NCBI GenBank assembly: GCA_049999725.1 | Contig: JBNGIS010016973.1 | Location: 1 to 35,327 of the forward strand | DNA: 35,327 nt | DNA from: Haplomitrium mnioides | Taxonomy: Eukaryota > Marchantiophyta > Haplomitriopsida > Calobryales | Reading direction: 5' to 3' | Shown here: one piece after another, positions 1-10,684 of the stretch | How positions within the stretch are numbered: position 1 is the first letter of the stretch | How the letters are laid out: every line of letters starts with the position of its first letter | Made by a program: the position numbers and the translations under genes | The notes under the pieces: generated by a model | The model's input: the letters and a program-made list of their open reading frames with translations, nothing else | The model's database searches: none | Told to the model about the DNA's origin: nothing

Positions 1-26
1 CTCTCTCTCTCTCTCTCTCTCTCTCT
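1..26. repeat. (CT)n microsatellite at window edge
   Basis: Thirteen uninterrupted CT dinucleotides run from the first base, so the true array probably extends left of the window. Confidence 0.95.
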
Positions 27-928
27 ACACTAGGACATTATCAAGCTTCAACTTAGGGGTATCCGTGAGCTCTTCCTGCTTTGCAAACTTCTCTTTTGCT
101 CTGCATTTTGATGCCCCTACTCTGCGAGCCTCACCATGCTCTACAACCTTTGCTTCTCCTCTGCTTTGTGAGCTTCAACCCCCTTCTCAGCGAGGTTTCT
201 CTCTGCTCTGCAAGCCCATAAAAGAGTCTGCTTTGCATGTTTTTCTCTTTGTTTCTTCTACGATTTTTATGCCATGCATTTCTTCTGCAATTTCTCTGCT
301 TTGCATTTCTCTTGGAGGTTCAATTCTATGGGTTCTCGTATGAGGTTAGATTGTATGGGTCAGCGAGGTTGGGCTGCGTGGTTCTATAAAGTTTGATCCC
401 GAGGGTCTGCGCAGTTTGATTTTGGAGGTTTGATTTTGAGGAGACACGATTGAGCTTCAATCTAATAGCTGAGCTACCTTGAACAACAAGCTTCAATTGA
501 GCTTCAACGGGCTTGAGTAACATTGGGCTTTGATTGAGCAAAGGTGGACCTTGCAGTGGTGGGTTTTGATTGAGCGGATGGTTCAGATGGATCAGCAAGC
601 CTTTCAAGAAGCGGGCTTTGAGGTTTGAGCGGGCTCTAAGGTTCGAGCAATAGGATTAGATGATTGAACAACGAATTTGAAGATTGAACAATGGACTTTG
701 AGGGTCAAAGTGGGTCAACTCTCAACAAGAAATGCTCACATGCTTGGTGCTCTCAAGATGGTGAGCAAACATGACATGGTTTGTTAGCTTTAGTTTTTGT
801 AAGCTGAGACTACCATAGAGGATTGCATTACACTATGCTATGAGGATTCTTTGGCAATGAAGAGAGCACATAATGGTGGGGAATTCATCTAAGAGGTAGA
901 CTTGGAGGTGTGGATCCAAAATCAGGAT
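27..928. other. Unassigned AT-moderate sequence with degenerate short repeats
   Basis: No supported gene. Short words recur in diverged form: AGCTTCAA near 45, 168, 449, 487 and 497, and CTGCTTTGC-like words between about 110 and 310. Open frames on both strands are short, compositionally biased and match no family I recognise. The stretch could be a decayed LTR or old satellite-like sequence. It ends at the left edge of the solo LTR. Confidence 0.4.
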
Positions 929-1511
929 TGTAAAGGAACTCAAGGACCGACTTCCAAATAAGTAACAACTTCAAGATAATTCTAATAGAGTTACACAACT
1001 CAAGACCAATAAGCAAACAAAAGCCAAGAGTGCTAGCCAAAGCCAAACAACCAAAGAGCCAAACCGAATTAAGAGGAACTCTAGAATGAGAAGTGGGGCT
1101 ATGAAGCCCTTCTATTTATACAAGAGAAGAGGGTAATATCCCTCTTTCTTCACTTATAAGTCACTTTCGATCTCAATCCTAAATTGATCACTTAGTAGTC
1201 ACTTCTAATTTCAATCATAAAACTCTAAAAGTGACTTCAAAGGCAAGTAATCTTATCACAACCCTAAAAGTGACCTTTTACCACTTCCTTCACTTCTCTC
1301 TATTTTCTTATAAACAACAAAACTTTATGCTTGTACTATTACATAATCCTTGCCTTCTAATCAATGACTTTCTCATCATGGCCACAATTTTCAAATATTT
1401 GAATAACCTTTTGAGCATTCTCAAGATTTGAAGAAGGTTCCCAAGTAGCATCATGAAGTGGATAGCCTTTTCACAAACCTTGTATTGAACTTGTGGATGT
1501 CACTCTTATTG
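929..1511 (-). repeat. Probable solo LTR of Ty3/gypsy family I
   Basis: This block is diverged but collinear with the LTR at 18476-19170, and its two ends match the two sides of the N gap at 8924-9040. Shared landmarks are the start TGTAAAGGAACTCAAGGA, the words CCAAGAGTGC and CAACCAAAGA, the stretch GGGCTATGAAGCCCTTCTA, and the end around AACTTGTGGATGTC. No gypsy coding sequence adjoins either side. The pentamer aggat occurs at 924-928 and 1512-1516, as expected for a 5-bp TSD. The right end is not a canonical CA at that exact position, so the boundary may be off by about 10 bp. Orientation is taken from copies 2 and 3, whose coding sequence is on the minus strand. Confidence 0.7.
1112..1120 (-). 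promoter_or_regulatory. TATA-like box of family I LTR
   Basis: The minus strand reads TATAAATAG. The equivalent place in the copy 3 LTR (18720-18728) reads TATAAGTAG within well-conserved flanks. Direction and location fit the Pol II core promoter of an LTR whose element is transcribed on the minus strand. Activity is inferred. Confidence 0.5.
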
Positions 1512-2430
1512 AGGATCATAGCTTGAGTACGAAGATGGATCTATCAGAGCGAGGAGGTTCAACGATGGAGCTCAAGTCGCTTATGGGTCAAGACATATAC
1601 GATGTATAGAGGATTGTTTGCTGCTCCTAACTTTCCTCTTCCAAATCCTTTCTTTGTTGGTTTGCACATTATTCTTTGAGATTATTTTCGATAGTGGATC
1701 GTCTATCACTTCGGTGATAATTTCTTGAATTCGGTTATGAACTCACCTATTCCAATATTGTTGCCCATTATCACCTAAAGGGAGCAATGGGATCTCACGA
1801 TTTTTACATTCTGACCTGATTTGGAGTGGAGTTTTCTTGGGTCTTCTACAAGGGATACGTTAGGTAAATGGTGAATAGTCAGCGGCGAATGTTCGAGTGA
1901 CTTCATCAACTTATCAAATGATCAAGGGAGAAAAATTTCTTTGCTATTTCTACCTTATTTGTGCTCTGTTCTACAAAGGAATTTACTTAGAGTTGTTCTT
2001 ATAACAAGTGAAAATGGAGTTAACTTTCTTTTAGTAAAAACCCTAAAAGGAAGAAACAAAGGAGTTCAATTTCATGAAGGTTAGAGTGTTGGTTTTTCAG
2101 TCTTTTAAACAACAATTGAGTTTTTGACTGTGGAGAGCATTTCGTTCTGCATTTCTCCCTAAAAATTTGCACATAGCTTTCTTAGGAAACTTGAATTCTA
2201 GACTCATAGTTAGAGATTGAAAAAGTTAGTAGACTTTACATTATCCTTGTAAAAAAAAATGAGTACAATAGAAGGGAAATTTGGTTACCTTTGCTTTGTT
2301 TGAGAGGAGTTGAAGCCAAAGAGGCACTCAATCTCCACTATCTTTGCTTCATTTTAGAATTGCAGACATCAAAGCTTCTACCTTTTACACAACCTTCTCT
2401 ACAGCCATATACCCTGTATATTCGCAGACC
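1512..2430. other. Unassigned sequence between solo LTR and copia element
   Basis: No retroelement domain or host exon recognised on either strand. The longest open frame (2291-2482, +) runs into the copia LTR and has no recognisable motif. The segment around 1513-1545 shares a few words with 7155-7185 (CATAGCTTGAGT followed by GATGGATCT), hinting at an old relation to the 3' region of the copia element. Confidence 0.35.
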
Positions 2431-3135
2431 TAGATTACTGCTACGCGACAACGTGTCAGCCACACAAGTAATTTTAGATTAGCTTTTTTTTTCTAGCGTG
2501 GATTAGGGAGAGAAGACGTGAGGCATGTATGCAGATCGCTCCACAATCTAATGCTAAACATATGGCAAGATAGAAATTGTGCGCTCATTAGCGCCTTGTA
2601 AATATCAAGGAAATTTCTCCTCTATGCATATTAATATCAAGGCTCACCATCGAGTGCAAGCCATCCTCGCAAACATGCACTCTATGTAAGTTTTTTCATT
2701 CGTTGCTCTAATCTTTCTTGCATGTCATTTGTTCAGAAGAAGGAAATACAAGTTTCCTACAACCAAATTTTCTGCCATTGTAAAGACAAAGTAAAAACAC
2801 CCAGTGGGTTCACATCAAGACATAAGAAAAACGCCTAGTCTGTGCGCATTATTTTCTGCTATCGCAACATATTCTACTATCACGACATAGCTAGTTTGTA
2901 CTATCACAAAAAGAAGATCGTAGGTATTCTGGGACTCTATCGGCATCTGTGAGTTTGGTATTGCTCACATCCTAGAGGCAATTGTTCCCTTCGTACAATT
3001 TTAAGGTGGAGGTATTTTGCGACTGAGAGATTTGTCAACCTGATTTGATAAATCTCAATATTTAATCTACTTACAAACAGTAACCAACCATATTCAAAGA
3101 TATATTTCAGACATTCCAAGTAAAAATTGTTCAAT
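2431..3135 (+). repeat. 5' LTR of the copia element
   Basis: Collinear with 7322-8005. Shared words include CGTGTCAGC, AGTAATTTTAGAT, CTCATTAGCGCCTTG, GAGTGCAAGCCATCCTCGC, ATTGCTCACAT and TAGAGGCAATTGTTCCCTT. Similarity ends around ACATTTCAGACATTC. A TG start at about 2438 is possible but not fixed. Confidence 0.8.
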
Positions 3136-3146
3136 CGATTTTTATT

Positions 3147-3159
3147 TGGTTATGGGCCC
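3147..3159 (+). other. Degenerate primer-binding site (tRNA-iMet type)
   Basis: TGGTTATGGGCCC sits just downstream of the 5' LTR, where copia elements carry TGGTATCAGAGC, complementary to the initiator methionine tRNA 3' end. The match is partial but position and leading TGGT fit. Confidence 0.5.
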
Positions 3160-3169
3160 ACATATGATG

Positions 3170-3960
3170 GCTAACTCTGAAGAATTTATTGTTGAGAGAT
3201 TGGTCATACTTTATGATTCACATTCTGGGAGTTAAAGACCTCGATGAACACATTAAGAGACCACTTATTGTAGTAAAAATGGCTGATAGAGCTTGGAAGA
3301 AGGATGATGTGAAAGCAAAAATTCTGCTACTAATGAACTGCAATAGTAGTGCCACAGAGATCACAAGGAAGGAAACCCATGCTTGTGACATGTAGGAGGC
3401 CTTCAAGAACATATACAATGTAGATAGAGCTGGAAGAGGTTTGCTTGACTTGAAGAGACTTTTGACATGCAAGCAATCTCCATGAACTCCAATGGTAGCA
3501 CATGTCATCACATTGGAGAACAATTTTGCATGTGTAGCAGATTCTAACTATAAGTTCACCGATGCTCAAAGCATTGGCGTTTTCCTACTATCTCTAGATA
3601 GCAAACATGATACTGCTATGATCTTTTTTCAATTATCAGGATCTTGGAACACTTAGTTGGGATACTGTCACAGGGAAGTTGATGACTAGGGATGCCAATG
3701 ATATGGGAGAGAGAGGCATTGATGCAACATTAGCTGCAAAGAAATGGAAAGCTTTGAAATGCACACATTGCAAAAGAAAGGGACACTTGGAAAGGAATTA
3801 TTGGGTGAAGCATGGTAAACCTACTTCTACTTCTACTTTTGCTTCTACTTCAAATGATAAAAACAAATCCACCAATGATCACAAAGATGCAAAAGCCAAA
3901 TGGCCTCAAAGGAAAAGAAAAGATGAGGGAAAGAGCCAACAGTGCAGAATATCAGAACTC
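3170..3960 (+). pseudogene. copia gag remnant with zinc knuckle
   Basis: Structural capsid/nucleocapsid part of the copia polyprotein. The frame from 3189 gives the UBN2-type gag pattern (WSYFMIHILGVKDLDEHI and later KILLLMN), broken by stops near 3393 and 3485 and by a frame change before 3679. At 3750-3800 a CCHC nucleic-acid-binding knuckle is recognisable (CTHCKRKGHLERNY) with the last Cys replaced by Tyr, so zinc binding is lost. A run of ACTTCT-type repeats at 3821-3850 encodes Ser/Thr-rich sequence in the gag frame and poly-Leu in another. A frame change near 3935-3960 separates gag from protease; copia elements normally encode them in one frame. Confidence 0.75.
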
Positions 3961-4400
3961 AAGTAAAAAATATGAGCTAATCACTGCAAATACTCCCCAT
4001 GATGAGAGTACGGCCCTGAAAAATAATTTCACTGGACACATATGGTACTTGGATTCAGGAGCAAGTAGTCACATTTGTAATGACAAGTCTTTGATGAAAA
4101 ACCTGACACAAATCCAGACCCGGTGGGTCAAGAACATTGATATGAATAGTGTGATCTATTGTCATTATAGGGGTCAAATGTCAATCAACATCACCTCAAA
4201 GGAGGAGAAGAAGGCACTTCAATTGAGAAGTGTCTTGTATATTCCTGAATCAAGCTACAACCTTATCTCAATTGACAAATTGAATGATCAAGGTATGTAT
4301 GTAGATTTTGGAAGACATGGAATAAGAATGTATATTGACAAGTTTTAATTCGCAGTTCTACAAAAGAATGCAAGGATTCTTTAGGGAGGAATCACCATGG
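3960..4400 (+). pseudogene. copia aspartic protease remnant
   Basis: Processing protease of the copia polyprotein. The frame carries WYLDSGASSH with the catalytic DSGAS at 4052-4066, followed by LRSVLYIPESSYNLISIDKL, the conserved end of the copia protease domain. The active-site triplet D-S-G is intact here, one of the best preserved parts of the element. The frame closes at 4346-4348, just before the GAG-pre-integrase domain. Confidence 0.85.
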
Positions 4401-4429
4401 CTAGAGAGAATGCTAGCATCATAATTACC

Positions 4430-5560
4430 TCACAAGAATTAGACTTGCAGTTATGGCATAGAAGGCTGGGACATCTTGGTATTGAAAATGTACACACAAC
4501 TCCAGAACTTGGTGACAAGAACGATCATCAATACAAGGGAGGATTTCTTTTGTGAAGCATGTGTGTAGGGAAAATAACCCCGCCAGCCTATACCCAAGAA
4601 ATCCAACACTAAGATAAAGCACAAGTTGGATTTGATCCACTTCGACACATGTAGACCTATGTCAGCTTCCTCTCCTTGAGGAGCAAGGTACTTTGTCACG
4701 TTCACAGATGACAAGAGCAAGAAATCATTCATGTATGTTGTAAAGACTAAGGATGAAGTCCTTGGGAGATTTCAAGAATTTGTAAATCCGGTGAGCAATG
4801 AGTTGAATACTTCAAGAAAGATCTTGAGAAGAGACAAAGGAGGTGAATATATGAGTAAAGCATTCAAGATCTACTTGAATGAGAAGAGAATAAAGGGCCA
4901 GACAATAGCCAAGTGCAGCCCAGAATAGAATGATGCGGCTGAAAGGCTAAATAGAACACTCATAGAAAAAGGCTAAGTGTATGTTGAGTGAAGCTGGACT
5001 TGAGAAGAGGCATTGGGTCGAGGACGTAACTACAACCAACTATTTGTGCAACATTAGTCCTTCAGCAACCTTGAAGGGTAAAATGCCAAAAGAAGCATGG
5101 GCGGGCACAAGACCATATATCTCACACCTAAGAGTCTTTGGATGTGATGCGTATGCATTGATACCAGAGGACATGAGGAGAAAGTTGGACGACAAGTCTG
5201 ACACTTGTACTTTTCTACGATATCAGCTTGGAGTTAAGAGGTGTTGGCTTATGAACCACAAAGCTGGGAAAATCAAATACAGTAGTTATTTTCAAGGAAA
5301 CCAAACCTGAATCACAAAGAGAACGTGAGTCATATAGTGAGAGACAATTAACTTCATATTCAAAGATGAAATATGAGGAAGCAGGTCCAAGCAAGAGGGT
5401 ATCAGAAACAAAGGATAGGGAGGTCTAAGAGGAAAGACACATGGATGATCCAAAAAAGTAGGAAGAAGGAGGAAATTCTGATATAGAATCAAATAGGCTC
5501 AGAAGTTCAGGAAGAAATCGAAGATGCCTTGAATTTTATGGCATTGACAAGGTGTGTCTA
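4430..5560 (+). pseudogene. copia integrase remnant
   Basis: Inserts the cDNA into the host genome. The GAG-pre-integrase motif LWHRRLGHLG lies at about 4450-4480. The rve core follows across at least two frames: first Asp in HFDTC at 4644-4646, second Asp in RRDKGGEY at 4833-4835, third acidic residue in AAERLNRTL at 4941-4943. All three acidic positions remain, but stops interrupt (for example TAG replacing Gln just before NDAAER) along with a frame change. The C-terminal copia pattern (HLRVFGCDAYALIPEDMRRKLDDK) is at about 5130-5200. The linker to RT (to about 5630) is full of stops. Confidence 0.85.
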
Positions 5561-5639
5561 TTTCAAGAAATGGTGAAGCAGGGGCAAAATAAATTGGAAT
5601 AAGCAATAGATGAATTTTGTATGGCAGCTAGAGTTGAAG

Positions 5640-6612
5640 AGGAGAATCCAACCACCCTTAGAGAAGCGCTTTCAAGCCAAGATTCTGAGAAGTGGAAGGC
5701 AGCCATGATAGAGTAACTAAATACGCTCCACAAGAACCATACTTAGAAACTTGTAAGACTACTAACAAGACGAAAGGAAATTAGCTGCAAGTATGTTTTC
5801 AAAGTCAAAAGAGGGTCAGATGATTCAATCATCAATTACAAGGTCAAACTGGTAGCAATGGGATTCACTCAAGTGGAAGGCCTTGACTACAACGAAACAT
5901 TTGCACATGTAGCAAAGTTCATCTGAATCAGATGCCTATTGGCATTCACAATGAAGCATGGATGGGAAGCAGAACAAACATTTCTAAATGGAGATCTTGA
6001 TGAAAAAATCCACATGAAGCAGCCAGAAGGAGCAGCTCAAGGAGATAAAGTCTGCCTACTATAAAAGGCTCTTTATGGGCACAAGCAAGGATCCAGAGCA
6101 TGGTATCTCAAGATGGATCAACACTTGTTGAGAAAAGGTTGCCACAGATCAGAGGCTGATCACTGCATTTACATGAAAACATGTGAGCACATGATCATTG
6201 TACTATATGTAGATGACCTTTTATTGCTAAGCGCCAGTCATGAGATAATGACAAGAGAGAAGAGATCTCTTAGTCAAGTCTTTGAGATGGCAGACTTAGG
6301 TGAAGTACATTACCTACTCGGCATAATAGTGACAAGAGATAGAGAGGCTGGAACTATAAGTCTAAGCCAGTCCCAATATATAAGAACGGTAATTTCAAAG
6401 TTTGGGATGCAAAGCTGCAAACCTATTGGGACACCAATGGAGAAAGGTCTAAAGCTGGTGAAGGAAATGGAGTCACAGAGAGACATGAGCAACGTTCCAT
6501 ACCAAAGCACTGTAGGAAGTCTTATAAATTGCATAGTGTACACAAGACCAAACTTGGCCTATACTGTTGGTGCGCTATGCAAATTTATACACATCCCATG
6601 TTACCCTCATTG
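5640..6612 (+). pseudogene. copia reverse transcriptase remnant
   Basis: RNA-dependent DNA polymerase. Motifs in order: KWKAAMIE near 5690, the KVKRGSDDSI and KLVAMGFTQ block near 5810-5870, NETFAHVAKF near 5895, FLNGDLDEKI near 5985, KALYGHKQGSRAWY near 6065-6105, then YVDDLLLL with the catalytic YVDD at 6206-6217. LGEVHYLLGI, LSQSQYI and the GTPME region follow. The frame from 6113 to 6610 is open for 166 codons; upstream there are several stops (for example near 5716, 5923 and 6062). The catalytic Asp pair is preserved, but the gene cannot be expressed as one protein. Confidence 0.9.
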
Positions 6613-7097
6613 AGTAGCCATCAAACGAGTTTTGAGGTAGTTATAGGGAACTGTGAATGCAAAGCTAACATACAACAAGTATGGGAATCCATTGGATATT
6701 CAAATGCAAATTGGGCAAGAGACAATTTGATAAACATCTACAGCTACATACACTTTTATTGTATGTGGAGGAGAAATTGGTCCAGCAAGAAGCAATCTTC
6801 TACTTCTTTTTCAAACACTGAGGCTAAATATATGGCCCTCACACATCCAACCATGGAAGTTATCTAGATAAAGAGGCAAAGGTTGGCAACAAGCAGAGTC
6901 AATCAACAACAATTTATGAGAACAACATGGGCAACATCTACCTATGCAAGGATCTTATTTATCATCCACAAATGAAGCACATCAATACCAAGTACCATTT
7001 CATTCGTGAGCAGATTGAGACCAAGATCGACCTAGAAGTCATTGCTACAGAGGATATGGCTGCAAATGCTCTCACCAAAGCCTTACTTGTGCCTTAG
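6613..7097 (+). pseudogene. copia RNase H remnant
   Basis: Degrades the RNA strand of the RNA/DNA hybrid. Recognisable pieces are GYSNANWARD (first catalytic Asp region), NWSSKKQSSTSFSNTEAKYMAL with the conserved STAEAEY-like Glu, and in another frame HINTKYHFIREQIE and ANALTKAL, the standard copia polyprotein end. A frame change near 6870-6900 separates the two halves. The final codons lie near 7097. Confidence 0.85.
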
Positions 7098-7321
7098 CAT
7101 TTAAAAGGTATGTAAATCTTTGGATTATACCTTGGATAGTTGTGAGTGGAAGTATTAAAGACCATAGCTTGAGTGGAAGGATGGATCTTGAATGGGATCC
7201 AAATGCAGCCCTTCCCAAGATTAAATCCTTGGAAGGATTCTCTCTCATGTAAATAATCGTATACTAACATATTTTTAGTCATGATTAGTTTTACTAGCTT
7301 GGTAGTTAGTTAAGGCTAATC
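7098..7321 (+). other. 3' untranslated part of copia element
   Basis: About 220 bases between the last RNase H codons and the region matched by the 5' LTR. It should contain the polypurine tract; GAGTGGAAGGATGG (7171-7184) is purine-rich, but no tract abuts the LTR cleanly. The start of the 3' LTR is therefore uncertain. Confidence 0.5.
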
Positions 7322-8005
7322 TAGTATACTGCCACGTGTCAGCTACATAAGTAATTTTAGATGAGCTTATATTTCTAGCGTGATTGAGAGAGAGAGAGAG
7401 TAGACGTGAGGCATGCATGTAGATCATTCCACGATCTAATGCTAAACATATAGCAAGAGAAAAATCGTGTGCTCATTAGCGCCTTGCAAATATCAAAGAG
7501 ATTTCTCCTATATGCACATATATTTTGGGGCTCACCATTGAGTGCAAGCCATCCTCGCAAACATATATTCTATGTAAGTCTTTTCATTCCTTGCTCCAGT
7601 TTTTCTTGCACGTCATTTGTTCAGGAGAAGGAACCACAAGTTTCTTACGACCAAATGTTTTGCTATCATGAAGATATAGCAAGAGCGTCTAGTGGCTTGT
7701 TACAAAGACAAAAGGAAAGTGCCCAGGGTGCGTGCATCATTTTTTGCTATCGCAGCGCAGCTAGTTTGTGCTATTGTGAAAAGGAGATCGTAGGTATAAC
7801 GTAACTCCATCGACGTCTGCAAGTCTACTATTGCTCACATTGTAGAGGCAATTGTTCCCTTTCTATGATTCTAAAGGTGGAGGTATTTTGTGACTCAAAG
7901 ATTTATCAAGCCAATTTTATAAATCTCAACATTCAATCTACTCACAAACAATAGTGAGCTAGATTCAAAGATACATTTCAGACATTCTCAAACAAAACTA
8001 AAAAA
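7322..8005 (+). repeat. 3' LTR of the copia element
   Basis: Diverged direct copy of 2431-3135, from TGCCACGTGTCAGC through CATTTCAGACATTCTC. It contains a short GA microsatellite (about 7384-7400) absent from the 5' copy. It is followed by an A-rich run and then by minus-strand gypsy sequence. Confidence 0.8.
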
Positions 8006-8009
8006 AAAA

Positions 8010-8922
8010 AACATCTTCTTGTAGCTTTTGGCAATTACTCCCACTAGTTGCCTCAATAAGAGCAACTTGATCTTCAAGCCAATGGAAGCTCAAAATAATG
8101 TCATACTATACGAGTGCAATAACAAAATCCATAGACTCTTCATACCCCTTGCCAATTCTTAGAAGAAATGGCTTGTATGAGTTGAAAACCTCATGTTTTT
8201 AGCCATCGTCCATAGTCACAAAACTTCCCTTCATAGGCAAAGTTTTGGCTTTGATTTTCTTTGCAAAACGTAATGATATGAAATAGTCTGAACTTCCACA
8301 ATCTACCAACATTCTACTAAAATGCTCACCAATCATACCATCTAGATAAAAAAATATGCTTTTAGTTCTTGTCAAGTTTTTAATTCCATTGGAACTAATC
8401 TAGCGCTCACTAAACCATTCGACTATTTTTATTGAGGTCCATCATTTCCTTGATTTTCTTCTTCAATAGTGGCTACTTGAACAAGAGCACATGGCCGACT
8501 TTGGCGATATAGGCAACTTGCAGTCATTTAATCAAGTTGTCAATAATAAAAACATCCTCCACTTTGTTGTAGGTGCTCATATTCTACATCAATAAGTGTC
8601 ACTCTTTGTGCCACATCAATCTCCATAGGTACATCCTTATTTGGTCGCACATAAACATTTAGCAAAGCTTGTTGTGGGTATAGCCTAACTTTGGTAGTTG
8701 TTAGAAGTGAGTTGTACTGTTTAGCCATGTGCATTTCTTCTTCTAGTTGAGATGGCTCTCTCATTGTCACTTCCATTCTAGTGCAAGGCTTTGATTCTTG
8801 AACAAAGTGATCTAAAAGCTTCTCCCTTACCCATGTTAATAATTTGCATAATGATATTTAAAAATTGTGTGACATAGCTCCTCATGGTACCAAGTTACTT
8901 CAATTCTGCTAATTGAACTATA
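8010..8922 (-). pseudogene. Ty3/gypsy gag C-part and protease fragment
   Basis: Reading right to left, 8777-8922 resembles the retrotransposon gag capsid region (GTMRSYVTQF, then LLDHFVQESKPC in another frame), and 8540-8776 continues gag (EPSQLEEEMHMAKQYNSLL). The protease follows: the active-site block V-D-C-G-S-S is at 8289-8306 (family consensus D-S/T-G), then DYFISLRFAKKIKAKTLP. The strand ends at 8010 against the copia 3' LTR, and gag is cut at about 8922 by the family I LTR. A frameshift and several stops are present. RT and integrase of this element are not found to the left of the copia insertion. Confidence 0.75.
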
Positions 8923-8923
8923 A

Positions 8924-9040
8924 AAGAACTCAAGGACAAAATCCAAATGAGTAAGAACTCATAGTGAACTCNNNNNNNNNNTGAAGTGGATAGCCTTTCC
9001 AGAAAACCTTGTATTGAACTTGTGGATGTCGCCCTTACTT
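8924..9040 (-). repeat. 3' LTR of gypsy family I copy 2, collapsed by an assembly gap
   Basis: The left part (AAAGAACTCAAGGAC...AACTCATAGT) matches the start of the LTR at 18476, and the right part (TGAAGTGGATAGCC...TTGTATTGAACTTGTGGATGTC) matches the end of the LTR at 929-1511. The middle is replaced by ten Ns. The LTR adjoins integrase of copy 2 on its right, so it is the 3' LTR of a minus-strand element inserted in gag of the 8010-8922 element. Confidence 0.8.
8972..8981. other. Assembly gap (10 N)
   Basis: Ten Ns inside an LTR. Comparison with the two other LTR copies implies that about 450 bases or more are missing. Confidence 0.95.
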
Positions 9041-9044
9041 GATA

Positions 9045-10180
9045 ACTCTTTTCACCAAAATACGGTCCATTTCAATTCTTCATGATCATCAAGAACAATA
9101 GGTGGAGGAGAAATTTGAGCACGGCTTAGAAAAGAAGATGGACTGAAAACAAAAGGTTTAAGCTTAGACACATTGAACATACGATGAATCTTTATATAGA
9201 GAGAAAGATCAAGTTTGTACGCAATGGAAGAAATAACTTGAAAATTTGAGAAATGACCAATCCAAGCTACAGATAACTTATGAACTTGAGTATCTAGAGA
9301 CAAATGAAGATCATGAGTAGAAAGCATAACTTGGTCATCTAAGACATACAAAAAGTCACAACGATGTTTGTCGGCATACTTTTTTTGCTAATTTAGAGCA
9401 ATAACTACATGGTTTTTGGCATCTTGCAAAGAAGAAGATAGATGAGACAAAAAGGTAGAAAGACTTGGAACATTTGAAAACAAAAGAGAAAGCAAACCAT
9501 TGAGAACAAAAGGATATTCACCAAAATTAAGAAAGAAAGGAGAAAATCCAGTGCTTGCTTGTTTGGAGTTGTTGTATGCAAACTCTATAGCCGATAAGAA
9601 ACTATCCCAATCCATGTGATGAATGTAGATAAATGCTCAAAGCATGTCTTCCACAATATGATTTGCGCGTTCAATTCGCCCATCTATTTGAGGATGATAA
9701 GTTGTAGACATAGATAGTTTGGTTCTCAAAATTGTGAGCAACTCTCATCAAAACTTCCCAATGAATTGTGGATCTTTATTAGATATTAATACCTTTGGCA
9801 TTCCATGATATCAAAAGACTGTATCAAAGTAAATCTTTGCCAATTGTGAAGCATCCACCATATCCACTGTCAATATTAGATGAACTTGTTTGCTTAGCAC
9901 ACCACAATGGCAGTAAAGCCACGAGGCGTGGTTGGAAGGGAAGTGACAAGATCTAAACTTACATGTTTCTATCGACTAGTAGGAATTGGTAGTGGTTGAA
10001 GAGGGCCAACTGGTTTTTGATTTGGAGCCTTGTTTTTTTGACAACTTTCACAAGAACAAACAAAGCCACAAACGTCTCAAGCTAGGTTTGGCCACCACCA
10101 AGTGCATTGAAGAAACTCTATAGTCTTGTTTACCCCAAGATGCCTAGAGATTGGAATGCCATATTCTTCTTGTAAACGGG
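9045..10180 (-). pseudogene. gypsy family I copy 2 integrase
   Basis: Integrase read right to left. The zinc-binding region is at about 10020-10170, where the first His of HHCC is changed (YGIPISRH) while the second His and the CESC pair remain. In the rve core, the first Asp is kept in VSLDLVTSLP, the second is Asn (LISNKDPQF, near 9780-9810), and the Glu is kept in GRIERANH near 9670. The C-terminal part (LSVAWIGHF, AYKLDLSLYIKIHRMFNVSKLKPF) is open at 9052-9351. It ends in PPPIVLDDHEE, where chromodomain-bearing relatives continue; here the LTR begins soon after. Several stops, two frame changes and loss of a catalytic Asp make it inactive. Confidence 0.85.
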
Positions 10181-10684
10181 TCATTCGAAGCGCATCATCT
10201 TGTGGAACATATATTTGATGGTCTTGATAGAGAATACCATCTCGAATGGAAAAAAATGATACTCACTTTCTTTGACCACCAAACATGTCTTAACAAGATA
10301 AAAGAAAGCATCTTTATGTAACTTTTGTTGAAAGCCATCACTAGTTGCTTCATCAAGATGCAATATACTAACATTTGCAACCTCCAATGTATTTAATCGA
10401 TGATTCAATCTTTGAGATAGTGCATCAAGAATGGTATGGAATCTTCTCAGCTTGTACTCCAACTTGATATCAAAGATCTATAGCTTATCTGCCTATTGAT
10501 GATGACGACTAGTCATATTTTCCAAGTGAATTGATTACAACAAGGGATTGTGATCAGTGCGCTTAAGTACATGCTTTCCTAAAAGATAGTGTCTCCAAAC
10601 CTTTGTGGTATAAACCATCACTGATTGCTCTCTATCTCTTGCAGAATAATTTCTCTCCATTGCATTTAGTCAGCGTGACATGAA
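10181..10684 (-). pseudogene. gypsy family I copy 2 RNase H C-part
   Basis: Right to left: IAFMSR-LNAMERNYSARDREQ (the family pattern is a Ser-Arg-Lys-Leu motif then E-x-NY), YLLGKHVLKRTDHNPLL, SIHLENMTSR, and DALSQRLNHRL, which matches the conserved ADALSR end. Sequence 10181-10462 forms a 93-codon frame. The segment around 10258 is uninterrupted and serves as the empty-site reference for the insertion in copy 3. Confidence 0.8.

Larger units (their letters stand above)
2431..8005 (+). mobile_element. Ty1/copia LTR retrotransposon, full layout but dead
   Basis: Two direct LTR copies flank gag, protease, integrase, reverse transcriptase and RNase H in that order. Integrase before RT is the diagnostic copia order. 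A degenerate initiator-Met PBS follows the 5' LTR. The internal region has many stops and frameshifts, and the LTR copies differ visibly (roughly a tenth or more of positions by eye), so the insertion is old. The outer boundaries are uncertain: similarity between LTRs begins near 2431 and 7322 and fades near 3130 and 8005, and I found no convincing TSD. It is the only element in the window on the plus strand. Confidence 0.85.

Noticed and set aside
326-607. 93-codon minus-strand frame rich in Asn, Gln, Pro and Leu
   Set aside because: Composition follows degenerate short repeats in 27-600; no domain or supporting signal.
3218-3569. Minus-strand frames of 101 and 79 codons
   Set aside because: Antisense shadows of copia gag on the plus strand.
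3812-3870. Poly-leucine start of a plus-strand frame, signal-peptide-like
   Set aside because: Out-of-frame reading of Ser/Thr-encoding ACTTCT repeats in gag; the real content of that frame is protease from about 3960.
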